The position numbers and the translations under genes are program-made. Below are positions 1 to 8,948 of a stretch of DNA of 50,666 nt, one piece after another. Position 1 is the first letter of the stretch; each line of letters opens with the position of its first letter. The notes under the pieces are model-generated. The model had not been told where the DNA came from and did no database searches. It worked only from the letters and a program-made list of their open reading frames with translations. The DNA comes from an uncultured Xylophilus sp. (GTDB lineage Bacteria > Pseudomonadota > Gammaproteobacteria > Burkholderiales > Burkholderiaceae_C), in assembly GCA_913776965.1 (NCBI GenBank), contig CAJYQL010000015.1:1-50666 (forward strand), written 5' to 3'.

Positions 1-917
1 AGCAGCCAGGCCTTGCTCAGCTCCGACAGCAGGATCGAGGCGAAGACCAGCAGCACCGCGCCGATGATCGGCCCGAAGAAGAAGGTGGCGCCGCCCAGGA
101 AGGTGAACAGCAGGTAGCCGCCCGAACGGATGGTCGACAGGCTGTCCGACGCATTCACGATCTCGAAGTTGATGGCCGCCAGCCCGCCGCCGATGCCCGC
201 GAAGAAGCCGGCGATGATGAAGGACAGGTAGCGCACCCGCTGCGTGTTGTAGCCCACGAACTCCACCCGCTCGGGGTTGTCGCGCACGGCGTTGAGCATG
301 CGGCCGAGCGGTGTGCCGGTGAAGGCGAACATCAGCGCCGTGCAGATGAAGCAGTAGACGGCGATCAGGTAGTACACCTGGATCTGCGGGCCGAAGTTCC
401 AGCCCAGGAACTTGCCGTAGACGCGGTCGGTCGTGATGCCGCCCTCGCCGCCGAAGAAGCCCGGGAACATCAGCGACATGGCCGCCACCAGCTCGCCGAT
501 GCCCAGCGTGATCATGGCGAAGGTGGTGCCCGACTTCTTGGTGGTGACGAAGCCGAAGATGGCCGCGAAGAAGGCCCCCGCCACCCCGGCCACCACCGGG
601 ATCAGCACCAGCGGCACCGGCACCTGGCCCTTGGACGCCATGTTCATCGCATGCACCGCGATGAAGGAGCCCAGGCCCGTGTACACCGCATGGCCGAAGC
701 TCAGCATGCCGCCCTGCCCCAGCAGGATGTTGTACGACAGGCAGATGATGATCAAGTAGCCGATCTGCGAGAGCATGGTCAGCGCCAGGCTGCTGGTGAA
801 CAGCAGCGGCGCGACGATCAGCGCCAGCGCGAACAGCCCCCAGACGAGGATGCGGCCCAGGTTGAGCGGCTTGAAGCGGTAGTAGGACGAAGGTGAAGTC
901 ATGGGAACGGCGCTCAT
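1..917 (-). CDS. livM: Branched-chain amino acid type ABC transporter permease LivM (3' end outside window)
   Basis: This is the second inner-membrane permease subunit of a LivKHMGF-type importer. About 305 codons are visible. The frame runs off the left edge, so the C-terminus is missing. The N-terminus is MSAVPMTSPSSYYR, followed by alternating hydrophobic segments and the family stretch LLGQGGMLSFGHAVYTGLGS. A later segment contains the permease loop NPERVEFVGYN. I chose the ATG at 917 because GAGG lies about 9 nt upstream; an in-frame ATG at 902 is the alternative. It starts 3 nt after the livH stop, so the two genes are co-transcribed. The ATPase genes livG and livF are expected further left. 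Confidence 0.92.
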   Translation of the reverse strand, partial: MSAVPMTSPSSYYRFKPLNLGRILVWGLFALALIVAPLLFTSSLALTMLSQIGYLIIICLSYNILLGQGGMLSFGHAVYTGLGSFIAVHAMNMASKGQVPVPLVLIPVVAGVAGAFFAAIFGFVTTKKSGTTFAMITLGIGELVAAMSLMFPGFFGGEGGITTDRVYGKFLGWNFGPQIQVYYLIAVYCFICTALMFAFTGTPLGRMLNAVRDNPERVEFVGYNTQRVRYLSFIIAGFFAGIGGGLAAINFEIVNASDSLSTIRSGGYLLFTFLGGATFFFGPIIGAVLLVFASILLSELSKAWL

Positions 918-920
918 CGG

Positions 921-1868
921 TCAGTCCTCGCGGGTGCCCAGCAGGCCCTTGGGCCGGAAGATCAGGATCAGCACCAGGAACAGGTACGGCAGGATCGGCG
1001 CCACCTGGGAGATGGTGAGCTTGAGCAGCGGGTAGCCGAAGGTCTGGTCGGTCACCGCCATGCCCAGGGCGCGCAGGCCGGAGGCCATGGACTGGTCCAG
1101 CGCCACGGCGAAGGTCTGCACGATGCCGATCAGCAGCGAAGCGAGGAAGGCGCCGGCCAGCGAGCCCATGCCGCCCACCACCACCACCACGAAGATGATG
1201 GAGCCCACCGACGCCGCCATCGCCGGCTCGGTGACGTAGGTGTTGCCGCCGATCACGCCCGCCAGGCCGGCCAGCGCCGCGCCGCCGCCGAACACCAGCA
1301 TGAACACGCGCGGCACGTTGTGGCCCAGCGCCTCCACCATTTCGGGATGTTTGAGCGCCGCCTGGATCACCAGCCCGATGCGGGTGCGCGTCAGCAGCAG
1401 CCACACGGCCACCAGCATGAGCAGCGCGACCAGCATGATGAAGGAGCGCGACTTGGGGAACTGCGTGCCGTAGATGGTGAACAGCGGCCCCTGCAGCGCG
1501 GCCGGCAGGCCGTAGGGCACGGTGGAGCGGCCCCACACCAGCTGCACCACTTCAAGGATGAGGTAGGACAGGCCGAAGGTGACCAGCAGTTCGGGCACGT
1601 GCCCGAACTTGTGCACCCGGCGCAGGCTGTAGCGCTCGAAGGCGGCGCCCAGCGCGCCCACCAGCAGCGGTGCGATGAACAGCGCCGGCCAGAAGCCGAG
1701 CAGGCCCGACAGCGTGTAGGCGAAGTAGGCACCCAGCATGTAGAAGCTGGTGTGCGCGAAATTCAGCACGCCCATCATGCTGAAGATGAGCGTCAGGCCC
1801 GAGCTGAGCATGAACAGCAGCAGGCCGTAGCTCACGCCGTTCAGAAGGGAGATGAGAAAGAATTCCAC
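921..1868 (-). CDS. livH: Branched-chain amino acid type ABC transporter permease LivH
   Basis: Inner-membrane permease of 315 aa, usual length for the family, with about eight hydrophobic segments. The N-terminus MEFFLISLLNGVSYGLLLFM and the following GLTLIFSMMGVLNFAH are typical of LivH. The C-terminus FRPKGLLG is also a family signature. It pairs with LivM downstream. The receptor gene lies upstream, separated by 157 bp that include a strong hairpin. In this family the substrate may be a branched-chain amino acid, but also an aliphatic or aromatic acid. The acyl-CoA ligase upstream makes a carboxylate plausible here (inference). Confidence 0.94.
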   Translation of the reverse strand: MEFFLISLLNGVSYGLLLFMLSSGLTLIFSMMGVLNFAHTSFYMLGAYFAYTLSGLLGFWPALFIAPLLVGALGAAFERYSLRRVHKFGHVPELLVTFGLSYLILEVVQLVWGRSTVPYGLPAALQGPLFTIYGTQFPKSRSFIMLVALLMLVAVWLLLTRTRIGLVIQAALKHPEMVEALGHNVPRVFMLVFGGGAALAGLAGVIGGNTYVTEPAMAASVGSIIFVVVVVGGMGSLAGAFLASLLIGIVQTFAVALDQSMASGLRALGMAVTDQTFGYPLLKLTISQVAPILPYLFLVLILIFRPKGLLGTRED

Positions 1869-1976
1869 TGTCGTCGAACCTCAGGAAAACATCCGGCCCG
1901 GGTGCCGGAGGCCGGCGCCGCGTGGCGACGGGACCGGGTTTGGCGCATGCAACGCCAGACGGCGTTCCGGGGTGCC

Positions 1977-2009
1977 GGACGCGGCGGCCGGCACGCCGGC
2001 GCCGCGTCC
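1977..2009 (-). promoter_or_regulatory. GC-rich hairpin between receptor gene and livH
   Basis: The 10-bp arms GGACGCGGCG and CGCCGCGTCC are perfect inverted repeats. Inside them a further CCGG/CCGG pairing leaves a 4-nt loop and one bulged base. It begins 17 nt after the receptor stop codon in the direction of transcription and has no T-run, so it is not a classical terminator. A stabilising 3' hairpin or partial attenuator that keeps receptor mRNA above permease mRNA is the likely role (inference). Confidence 0.6.
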
Positions 2010-2025
2010 GTTCTACCCGACGGTA

Positions 2026-3258
2026 TCAGGAGGGCCGCTTCATCTGGCAGCTGGTCGGCGTGCTCGCCACGTAGGCCTCGTAGAACTTGACCGGCGCCAG
2101 CGTGTAGCCCGTGTTCTCGGGGCTGTACGGGTACTTGGCGCTGGCCTTCTCCCAGCGGGTGATCCACAGGCCCTGCTGCAGCTGGTGGTCGGTCTTGCGC
2201 ATCTCGACGTCGCCGTTGAAGCTCTTGAAGCGCATGCCTTCCATGGCCGCCGCCACCTTCACCGGGTCGGTGGACTTGGTCTTGACGAAGGCATCGGTCA
2301 ACATGGCATAGACCGTGTAGATGTCGGTCGTGTACATGTCGTCGTTGAACTTCTTCTTGAAGGCCTCCGTCAGCGGCTTGATCGGGCCGTCGGCGTTGTA
2401 GTGGCTGTAGCCCACCTGGTAGACCTTGCCGTCCGACGCGGCGCCCATGGCCGTGGGCGTGCCGCTGGTCACGGCGTAGTAGGTGTAGTACTTGACGTTC
2501 AGGCCGGCGTCGTTGCCCGCCTTGATGAGCAGCGCCAGGTCGGAGCCCCAGTTGCCGGTGATCACCGTGTCGGCGCCCGACTGCTTGATCTTGGCGATGT
2601 AGGGCGCGAAGTCACGCACCTGCGCCAGGGGATGCAGGTCGTCGCCCACGATCTGCACGTCCGGACGCTTGCGCGCCAGGTTCTCCTTGGCGAACTTGCT
2701 GACCTGCTGGCCGTGCGAATAGTTCTGGTTGATCAGGTAGACCTTCTTGATGTCCTGCTGGTCCTTCATGTAGGTGGTCAGCGCCTCCATCTTCATGGAG
2801 GTGTCGGCATCCAGGCGGAAGTGCCAGTAGCTGCACTTGCTGTTCGTCAGGTCCGGGTCCACCGCGGCATAGTTGATGTAGACGACTTCCTTGCCGGGGT
2901 TGCGGGCGTTGTGCTTCTCCAGCGCGTCCATGATGGCCAGCGCCGGGCCCGAGCCGTTGCCCTGCACCACGTAGCGCGCACCCTGGTCCATCGCCGAGCG
3001 CAGGGCCGCGGTGGTTTCCTGCGGGCTCAGCTTGTTGTCGATGCCGATGATCTCGAACTTCACGCCGGCCGCGTTCTTCTTGTTGAACTCCTCGGCCAGG
3101 AACTGGAAGCTTTTCAGCTGGTTGGTGCCGACCGCGGCCATCAGGCCCGACAGCGGGTCGAGCCAGGCGATCTTCACGGTCTGGCCGCTCTGCGCGAGGG
3201 CCGTGCCGGCGCAGGCCAGCAGAGCGGATGCGGCCACCAGTTTCAGGCGAAGGGTCAT
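2026..3258 (-). CDS. Periplasmic substrate-binding protein of the Liv-type ABC transporter
   Basis: Receptor of 410 aa (Peripla_BP_6 / LivK type). I start it at MTLRLKL (3258) rather than 8 codons earlier, because GGAGACAT sits just upstream and the Sec signal peptide then begins properly, with cleavage after ALA at residue 22. The mature protein opens QSGQTVKIAWLDPLSGLMA, as in this family. Later landmarks are QGNGSGPALAIMDAL and GADTVITGNWGSDLALLIKAG. It belongs with livH and livM downstream and is preceded by the acyl-CoA ligase 108 bp upstream on the same strand. Longer than LivK of E. coli, it fits receptors for non-amino-acid carboxylates. The substrate cannot be read from sequence. Confidence 0.9.
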   Translation of the reverse strand: MTLRLKLVAASALLACAGTALAQSGQTVKIAWLDPLSGLMAAVGTNQLKSFQFLAEEFNKKNAAGVKFEIIGIDNKLSPQETTAALRSAMDQGARYVVQGNGSGPALAIMDALEKHNARNPGKEVVYINYAAVDPDLTNSKCSYWHFRLDADTSMKMEALTTYMKDQQDIKKVYLINQNYSHGQQVSKFAKENLARKRPDVQIVGDDLHPLAQVRDFAPYIAKIKQSGADTVITGNWGSDLALLIKAGNDAGLNVKYYTYYAVTSGTPTAMGAASDGKVYQVGYSHYNADGPIKPLTEAFKKKFNDDMYTTDIYTVYAMLTDAFVKTKSTDPVKVAAAMEGMRFKSFNGDVEMRKTDHQLQQGLWITRWEKASAKYPYSPENTGYTLAPVKFYEAYVASTPTSCQMKRPS

Positions 3259-3324
3259 GGATGTCTCCGTTGGAAAAATCATTTATGCGAGCCAGCTTAC
3301 AAACGCGCCAGCAGCGCGTGCTCA

Positions 3325-3337
3325 GGGATTGCCCGTA
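3325..3337. promoter_or_regulatory. Possible operator: GGGATTGCCCGTA motif upstream of the receptor gene
   Basis: The 10-mer GGGATTGCCC (GGGCAATCCC on the minus strand) lies 67 nt upstream of the receptor start. An identical 10-mer and a close variant lie upstream of the acyl-CoA ligase. Shared motifs before two adjacent co-oriented genes suggest a common regulator. The sequence alone does not show which one. Confidence 0.35.
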
Positions 3338-3366
3338 GCCTCGTGCAGCCGCTGTAACGTGGGCGA

Positions 3367-5007
3367 CTAGAGGCCCGGCAGCCGGTAGCCGGCGAGCTGG
3401 TCGCGCAGCCGCGTCTTGAGCATCTTGCCGGTCGCACCGATCGGAATGGCATCGACGAACACCACGTCGTCCGGCACCTGCCACTTGGCCGTCTTGCCGG
3501 CGTAGAAGGCCAGCAGTTCGTCTCGCGAGACCTCCATGCCGGGCCGCTTGACCACCGCGACGATCGGCCGCTCGTCCCATTTCGGATGCGGCACGCCGAT
3601 GCAGGCCGCCATCGCCACCGCCGGGTGCGCCATCGCGATGTTCTCGATATCTATCGAGCTGATCCATTCGCCGCCGGACTTGATCACGTCCTTGCTGCGG
3701 TCGGTGATCTGCATGAAGCCGTCGGGATCGATGGTCGCCACGTCGCCGGTCGGGAACCAGCCCTGGCCGCGGGCGTCGGGCACCAGCGGACTCGCATCGC
3801 CCTTGTAGTAGCTGTCGACGATCCACGGCCCCTTCACGTATAGGTCGCCGTACGTCGTGCCGTCCCACGGCAGCTCCACGCCGTCGTCGCCGACGATCTT
3901 CATGTCGACGCCGAACACCGCCCGGCCCTGCTTCATCCGGATCTTCATCTGCGCATCGGCCGGCAGGTCGAGATGCTTGTTCTTCAGCGTGCACAGGGTG
4001 CCGAGCGGCGACATCTCGGTCATGCCCCAGGCGTGCAGCACGTCCACCCCGTAGTCGCGCTGAAAGGCATCGATCATCGCGGGCGGACAGGCCGAGCCGC
4101 CGATCACCGTGCGCTTCAGGGTCGAGAAGCGCAGCCCGGCCGGCTTCATGTGGCCGAGCAGCATCTGCCAGACCGTCGGCACGCCGGCGGCGAAGGTGAC
4201 CTTCTCGGCCTCCATCAGCTCGTAGACCGACTTGCCGTCGAGTGCCGCGCCCGGCAGCACCAGCTTGCAGCCGGTCAGCAGCGCCGAATACGGAATGCCC
4301 CAGGCGTTGACGTGGAACATCGGCACCACCGGCAGCACCGCGTCGCGGGCCGACAGGTCCATCACGTCCGGCAGCGCGGCCGCATAGGCGTGCAGCACGC
4401 TGGAGCGGTGGCTGTACAGCACCGCCTTCGGGTTGCCGGTGGTGCCGCTCGTGTAGCACATGCTCGACGCCTCGTTCTCGTCGAGCCGCGGCCAGTCGTA
4501 GGTGTCGGCGTGGCCGGCGATCCAGGCTTCGTAGCAGAGCAGGTCCGGAATGCCGCTGTCGACCGGCAGCCGATCCACGTCGCAGAGCGCCACCCAGCGC
4601 CGGATGCCGGGGCACTTGCCCTGCAGCGCCTGCACGATCGGCAGGAAGCACAGGTCGAAGCACAGCACTTGGTCCTCGGCATGGCCGGCGATCCAGGCGA
4701 TCTGGTCCGGGTGCAGGCGGGGGTTGATGGTGTGCAGCACCCGGCCCGAACTGCTGACGCCGTAGTACAGCTCCAGGTGGCGGTAGCCGTTGACCGCCAG
4801 CGTGGCGACCCGCTCGCCCGGCGCGATGCCCTGGGCGTCGAGCGCGTTGGCGAGCCGGCGGGAGCGCGCGGCGAGCTCGCGGTAGGTGGTGCGGTGCAGG
4901 TCCCCTTCGACCCGCCGCGACACGACCTCGCCGTCGCCGTGGTGGCGCTCGGCGAATTCGACCAGCATGGAGATCGTCAGGGGTTGGCTTTGCATCAGAC
5001 CGAGCAT
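3367..5007 (-). CDS. AMP-dependent fatty acid / carboxylate CoA ligase
   Basis: Acyl-adenylate-forming enzyme of 546 aa that activates a carboxylic acid to its CoA thioester with ATP. The P-loop motif [12 protein letters not shown], the TGDVATID motif and the C-terminal hinge [16 protein letters not shown] are present. The catalytic Lys lies in [12 protein letters not shown] near the end. The stretch [19 protein letters not shown] resembles medium-chain and 3-(methylthio)propionyl-CoA ligases. I start it at MLGLMQSQ (5007), with AGGAAAG upstream. An open frame extends 22 codons further, but those residues look non-coding. It probably shares a role with the downstream ABC genes: import followed by CoA activation (inference). 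Chain length preference is unknown. Confidence 0.9.
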   Translation of the reverse strand: MLGLMQSQPLTISMLVEFAERHHGDGEVVSRRVEGDLHRTTYRELAARSRRLANALDAQGIAPGERVATLAVNGYRHLELYYGVSSSGRVLHTINPRLHPDQIAWIAGHAEDQVLCFDLCFLPIVQALQGKCPGIRRWVALCDVDRLPVDSGIPDLLCYEAWIAGHADTYDWPRLDENEASSMCYTSGTTGNPKAVLYSHRSSVLHAYAAALPDVMDLSARDAVLPVVPMFHVNAWGIPYSALLTGCKLVLPGAALDGKSVYELMEAEKVTFAAGVPTVWQMLLGHMKPAGLRFSTLKRTVIGGSACPPAMIDAFQRDYGVDVLHAWGMTEMSPLGTLCTLKNKHLDLPADAQMKIRMKQGRAVFGVDMKIVGDDGVELPWDGTTYGDLYVKGPWIVDSYYKGDASPLVPDARGQGWFPTGDVATIDPDGFMQITDRSKDVIKSGGEWISSIDIENIAMAHPAVAMAACIGVPHPKWDERPIVAVVKRPGMEVSRDELLAFYAGKTAKWQVPDDVVFVDAIPIGATGKMLKTRLRDQLAGYRLPGL

Positions 5008-5073
5008 GGAACGGGCTTTCCTGGGTGCGGTGGAGGGAGGTGCAGGTCCGGAGGACCCGGCGTGTCGGCACAA

Positions 5074-5114
5074 GTATTGCCCGTGCGTCCGACAGCCTCC
5101 TTACGGGATTGCCC
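5074..5114. promoter_or_regulatory. Two GGGCAAT motifs upstream of the acyl-CoA ligase
   Basis: On the minus strand TGCGGG-CAAT-CCCGTA (5102-5117) is an imperfect palindrome, with arms matching at 5 of 6 positions. A second ACGGGCAATAC sits about 30 nt closer to the gene. The core GGGCAAT recurs before the receptor gene. This is a candidate operator pair; no regulator gene is adjacent. Confidence 0.35.
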
Positions 5115-5155
5115 GCACTCGGGATGCCGGCATGACCCCTGCGGGACAATGGTCC

Positions 5156-6679
5156 ATGACCACCGGCACCGCGACTTCGACCTTCCTTCCTCCGTCCGGC
5201 GCGCCCGACGCCGCCGACCTGGGCCTGGCCTGGCAGACCGGCTTCGACCGGCTCGGGCCGCAGTACCTGACCTACCTCCGGCCGCGTCCGCTGGCGACGC
5301 CCTACTGGGTGGGCACCAGCCCGGCCTGCGCGGAATGGCTCGGCCTCGATACCGCGGCGTTCGCATCGCCAGAGGCGCTCGAAGCGTTCGCCGGCAACCG
5401 GCCGGTCGCCGGCACCCGGCCCTATTCCACCGTGTACAGCGGCCACCAGTTCGGCGTCTGGGCCGGGCAGCTCGGCGACGGCCGGGCGATGACGCTCGGC
5501 GAGGCGGCCCGCGGCCCGGCGGGCGGCGGGCTGGAGGTGCAGCTGAAGGGCGGCGGACCCACGCCCTATTCCCGCGGCGGCGACGGCCGGGCGGTGCTGC
5601 GCTCCAGCATCCGCGAATTCCTGTGCAGCGAGGCGATGCACGGCCTCGGCATCCCGACCACCCGCGCGCTCTGCGTGGTCGGCGCCGACACACCGGTGCG
5701 CCGCGAGGAGATCGAGACGGCCGCCGTCGTCACCCGGGTGGCCGAGAGCTTCGTGCGCTTCGGCCATTTCGAGCATTTCGCGCACCAGGGCCGGATCGAC
5801 GAGCTCCGGGTGCTGGCCGACTATGTGATCGACCGCTACTACCCTGCCCTGCGCGACAGCCCGGCCTTCGGCGGCAATCCGTACGCCGGCCTGCTCGACG
5901 CGGTCGCCGCACGGACCGCCGCCATGGTGGCGCGCTGGCAGGCGGTCGGCTTCTGCCACGGCGTGATGAACACCGACAACATGAGCATCCTGGGCCTGAC
6001 GATCGACTACGGGCCATTCCAGTTCCTCGACGCCTTCGACCCCGGCCACATCTGCAACCACAGCGACCACCAGGGCCGCTATGCCTATAACCAGCAGCCC
6101 AACATCGCCTACTGGAACCTGTTCTGCCTCGGCCAGGCGCTGCTGCCCCTGATCGGCGACACCGAGACGGCGATGGCCGCGCTGGAGCCGTACCGCAGCA
6201 CCTTCCCGCGGGAGTACCTCGGCTGCATGCGTGCCAAGCTCGGCCTGGCCGACGCCCGCGACGGCGATGCCGATCTGCTGGACGCCTTGCTCAAGCTGCT
6301 CGCCGCCAACCGCACCGACTGGACGATCTTCTGGCGCCGGCTGTCGCGGCACGTGGCCGGCGACAGCGCCGAGCCGGTCCGCGATCTGTTTCTCGACCGC
6401 GAAGGGTTCGATGCCTGGTTGCTACGATATTCGGAGCGCCTTCCGCAGGCAGGACGGGCGCTGGCGGCCGATTCGATGCTGAATACCAATCCGAAGTTCG
6501 TGCTGCGCAATCACCTGGGCGAGCAGGCGATCCGGGCCGCGAAACAAAAGGACTTCAGCGAGGTCGAGACCTTGCGCACACTGCTGGCTGCCCCATGTGA
6601 CGAACATCCGGGTTTCGACGACCGCGCCGGCTTCCCGCCCGACTGGGCTTCCACCATCGAGATCAGCTGCTCCTCATGA
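5156..6679 (+). CDS. selO: Protein adenylyltransferase SelO (YdiU family)
   Basis: Pseudokinase-fold enzyme of 507 aa that transfers AMP from ATP to Ser, Thr or Tyr of target proteins and takes part in redox stress responses. Visible are the nucleotide-binding stretch [20 protein letters not shown], the active-site NTDNMS (Asp near residue 274) and the DYGPF metal motif (Asp near 284). The protein ends in EISCSS; this conserved Cys aligns with the selenocysteine of animal SelO. I chose ATG 5156; ATG 5132 in the same frame is possible. A GACAAT box lies 6 nt before the ATG. The gene overlaps msrB by 4 nt. A copy of the dispersed repeat lies in codons about 422-440. Confidence 0.95.
   Translation: MTTGTATSTFLPPSGAPDAADLGLAWQTGFDRLGPQYLTYLRPRPLATPYWVGTSPACAEWLGLDTAAFASPEALEAFAGNRPVAGTRPYSTVYSGHQFGVWAGQLGDGRAMTLGEAARGPAGGGLEVQLKGGGPTPYSRGGDGRAVLRSSIREFLCSEAMHGLGIPTTRALCVVGADTPVRREEIETAAVVTRVAESFVRFGHFEHFAHQGRIDELRVLADYVIDRYYPALRDSPAFGGNPYAGLLDAVAARTAAMVARWQAVGFCHGVMNTDNMSILGLTIDYGPFQFLDAFDPGHICNHSDHQGRYAYNQQPNIAYWNLFCLGQALLPLIGDTETAMAALEPYRSTFPREYLGCMRAKLGLADARDGDADLLDALLKLLAANRTDWTIFWRRLSRHVAGDSAEPVRDLFLDREGFDAWLLRYSERLPQAGRALAADSMLNTNPKFVLRNHLGEQAIRAAKQKDFSEVETLRTLLAAPCDEHPGFDDRAGFPPDWASTIEISCSS
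6418..6474 (-). repeat. Dispersed structured repeat, copy inside selO
   Basis: Relative to the intergenic copy at 19413 this runs antisense to selO. It aligns without gaps, with roughly two thirds identity over 54 positions by hand. Strong blocks are GGACGGGCGCTGG and GCTAC. It is one of the two more diverged members, so it is the least certain together with the purL copy. It encodes the region around [19 protein letters not shown]. Confidence 0.5.
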
Positions 6680-7110
6680 ACACATCCCCCGACTCCACGA
6701 TCCAGAAGACCGACGACGAATGGAAGGCGGTGCTGGCTGAGAAAGGCGCCGAGCCCGGCGCCTTCCAGATCACCCGCCGCGCCGCGACCGAGCGGCCCTT
6801 CACCGGCAAATACAACGCCGTCTGGGCCGACGGCAGCTACCACTGCATCTGCTGCGGCAATACGCTGTTCGATGCGAGCACCAAGTTCGACGCGGGTTGC
6901 GGCTGGCCCAGCTTTTCCGAGGCGGTGCCCGGCGCGATCAAGGAGATCACCGACCGCAGCCACGGCATGGTGCGGACCGAGACGGTCTGCGCGCAGTGCG
7001 GCGCACACCTGGGCCACGTCTTCCCGGACGGCCCGACCGACACCGGCCTGCGCTACTGCATGAATTCGGCCTCGCTCGACTTCACGCCGAAGGCCGAGAG
7101 CGGCGGCTGA
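6676..7110 (+). CDS. msrB: Peptide-methionine (R)-S-oxide reductase MsrB
   Basis: Repairs methionine-R-sulfoxide in oxidised proteins using thioredoxin. Length is 144 aa. Both zinc CxxC pairs are visible (C57/C60 in CICCG and C105/C108 in CAQCG). The catalytic Cys is C128 in [12 protein letters not shown]. The start ATG overlaps the selO stop (ATGA), so translation is likely coupled. Pairing with SelO, also a redox-response enzyme, supports a shared oxidative-stress role (inference). It has no signal peptide, so it is cytosolic. Confidence 0.97.
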   Translation: MNTSPDSTIQKTDDEWKAVLAEKGAEPGAFQITRRAATERPFTGKYNAVWADGSYHCICCGNTLFDASTKFDAGCGWPSFSEAVPGAIKEITDRSHGMVRTETVCAQCGAHLGHVFPDGPTDTGLRYCMNSASLDFTPKAESGG

Positions 7111-7150
7111 CCGGCGGCGCGCTGCCACAATCGCCGCTTCGTTCCGCCCC

Positions 7151-7173
7151 GCTCGCCCGCTCGCCCGCTCGCC
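7151..7173. repeat. Short tandem repeat GCTCGCCC, about three units
   Basis: Two exact 8-nt units and a third missing its last base lie directly before the yciB start codon. They occupy the place where a ribosome binding site would be expected, and no purine-rich site is visible. A CACAAT box at 7126-7131 is a possible -10 element upstream. Confidence 0.5.
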
Positions 7174-7175
7174 GC

Positions 7176-7718
7176 ATGAAACTGCTCATCGACTTCTTCC
7201 CGATCATCCTGTTCTTCGCGGCCTTCAAGTTCGCCGGCATCTACGTGGCGACCGGCATCGCGATCGCGGCCACCGTGGTGCAGATCGCCTGGCTGCGCTG
7301 GCGCAACGGCCGGGTCGAGCCGATGCAGTGGGTGAGCCTGGGCGTGATCGTGCTGTTCGGCGGCGCCACCCTGGTCGCGCACAACGAGGCCTTCATCAAG
7401 TGGAAGCCCACGGTCCTCTACTGGCTGATGGGCGCCACCCTGGCGCTCGGCCAGTTGCTGTTCCGCAAGAACTTGCTGAAGTCGCTGATGGGCGCGCAGA
7501 TGCAGTTGCCCGACCATGCCTGGCGCGTCGCCAACTGGAGCTGGGTGGGCTTTTTCGCGCTGATGGGGGCGCTGAACCTGTGGGTGGCCTTCCACTTCGA
7601 CACCGACACCTGGGTCAACTTCAAGCTCTTCGGCGGGCTGGGCCTGATGGCGGTCTTCGTGGTCGGCCAAGCGCTGTACCTGGGCCGCTACATGCAGTCC
7701 GAGGAGCCGACGAAATGA
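7176..7718 (+). CDS. yciB: Inner membrane-spanning protein YciB (septation protein A)
   Basis: Intracellular septation protein A / IspZ family, 180 aa, the usual length. It opens MKLLIDFFPIILFFAAFKF, as in the family, and has about five hydrophobic segments. In enterobacteria the protein is needed for normal envelope integrity and septation. ATG 7176 gives the conserved N-terminus; the frame stays open upstream but without family similarity. It ends overlapping bolA by 4 nt. The order yciB-bolA-ppiC is common in betaproteobacteria. Confidence 0.95.
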   Translation: MKLLIDFFPIILFFAAFKFAGIYVATGIAIAATVVQIAWLRWRNGRVEPMQWVSLGVIVLFGGATLVAHNEAFIKWKPTVLYWLMGATLALGQLLFRKNLLKSLMGAQMQLPDHAWRVANWSWVGFFALMGALNLWVAFHFDTDTWVNFKLFGGLGLMAVFVVGQALYLGRYMQSEEPTK

Positions 7719-7993
7719 GCGCGCCCCTCGCCGCACCGACCGCCGACGCACTGCGCGCCCGCTTGGTCGATATCCTGGCGCCCACGCAGCTGGAAGTCAT
7801 CGACGAAAGCGCCGACCATGCCGGTCACGTCGGGGCCAACGGCACCGGTTTCGGCACCCATTTCCGCGTGCGGATCGCCTCTGCGCAGTTCGCCGGGAAG
7901 ACCCGCGTCGCGCAGCATCGCCTTGTGTATGATGCGCTCCGCCCATTCCTGGACCAGGGTCTGCACGCGCTCGCGATCGACATCACCCGCTGA
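7715..7993 (+). CDS. bolA: BolA family protein
   Basis: BolA proteins pair with monothiol glutaredoxins in Fe-S handling and affect cell shape. Length is 92 aa with one domain. The signature HFRVRIAS, then GKTRVAQHRLVYDAL with the conserved His, is visible at residues about 48-76. It starts inside the yciB stop (ATGA). A short variable N-terminus (MSAPLAAPTADALRARL) precedes the domain. It could be called BolA or IbaG/YrbA-like; the family call is firm, the subfamily is not. Confidence 0.93.
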   Translation: MSAPLAAPTADALRARLVDILAPTQLEVIDESADHAGHVGANGTGFGTHFRVRIASAQFAGKTRVAQHRLVYDALRPFLDQGLHALAIDITR

Positions 7994-8112
7994 ACCTTTC
8001 GCGCGATTTCGACACTCACTCCACCAGGTCGCCCGCCGCACCGCCCTCCGGTCGCCGGCATTTCCCTTCCCCCTACTCCCACCGTTCCCGTAGGACTTCC
8101 GAGGTCAACAAC

Positions 8113-8901
8113 ATGCAAAAACTCCGTATGTCCGGCATCGCAGCAGCGGCCGCTCTCGTCGCCGTGCTGGCCGCGCCCGCCATGGCGCAGAACATCGCGA
8201 TCGTCAACGGCAAGGCGGTGCCGAAGGCCCGCGCCGACGTGCTGACGCAGCAGGTGGCGAAGTCGGGCCGGCCGATCACGCCCGAGATCGAGGCGCAGAT
8301 CAAGGAAGAGGTCATCGCCCGCGAGATCTTCCTGCAGGAAGCGCAGAAGTCGGGCCTGGACGCGACCGACGACTTCAAGAACCAGATGGAACTGGCCCGC
8401 CAGACCATCCTGATCCGCGACCTGTTCGCCAAGTGGCAGGAAAAGAACCTGGTGACCGACGCCGAGGTGAAGGCCGAGTACGACAAGTTCGCCGCGGCCA
8501 ACGGCGGCAAGGAATACAAGGCCCGCCACATCCTGGTGGATAAGGAAGCCGACGCCAAGGACATCATAGCCCGGCTGAAGAAGGGCGCGAAGTTCGAGGA
8601 CATCGCCAAGAAGCAGTCCAAGGACACCGGCTCCGGCGCCAACGGCGGCGACCTCGACTGGGCCAACCCGAGCAGCTACGTGCCCGAATTCACCGAAGGC
8701 CTGGTCAAGCTGAAGAAGGGCCAGCTGACCGAAGTGCCGGTCAAGAGCCAGTTCGGCTACCACGTCATCCGCCTGGACGACGTGCGCGATGCCCAGCTGC
8801 CGCCGTTCGAGCAGGTCAAGCCGCAGATCGCCCAACAGCTGCAGCAGCAGAAGCTCGCCAAGTTCCAGGACGACCTGCGCGCCAAGGCGAAAGTCGAATA
8901 A
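8113..8901 (+). CDS. Periplasmic peptidyl-prolyl cis-trans isomerase, parvulin type
   Basis: Secreted PpiC/SurA-like folding helper of 262 aa. The signal peptide ends AMA at residues about 23-25, before QNIAIVNGKAVPK. An N-terminal SurA-like helical region (about 30-135) is followed by one parvulin domain (about 138-230) with ARHILVDKE, GGDLDW and FGYHVIRLDD. GAGG lies 10 nt before the ATG. A Gln-rich C-terminal helix follows the domain. It is separated from bolA by 119 bp, which may carry its own promoter, and is closed by the terminator at 8949. Confidence 0.95.
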   Translation: MQKLRMSGIAAAAALVAVLAAPAMAQNIAIVNGKAVPKARADVLTQQVAKSGRPITPEIEAQIKEEVIAREIFLQEAQKSGLDATDDFKNQMELARQTILIRDLFAKWQEKNLVTDAEVKAEYDKFAAANGGKEYKARHILVDKEADAKDIIARLKKGAKFEDIAKKQSKDTGSGANGGDLDWANPSSYVPEFTEGLVKLKKGQLTEVPVKSQFGYHVIRLDDVRDAQLPPFEQVKPQIAQQLQQQKLAKFQDDLRAKAKVE

Positions 8902-8948
8902 GGCGATCCAGTCGGGTAAGGCCGGTTCCCGGCCGGCGACCCCTCCTG

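Noticed and set aside
1977-2009. Reading the hairpin after the ABC receptor as a transcription terminator
   Set aside because: No T-run follows in the direction of transcription, and livH and livM behind it need the same transcript.
2612-6352. Minus-strand open frame of over 1200 codons across the ABC receptor, ligase and selO
   Set aside because: It overlaps well-recognised genes in another frame or strand and encodes Arg/Ala/Pro/Gly-rich sequence with no family features. Such frames are expected at this GC content.
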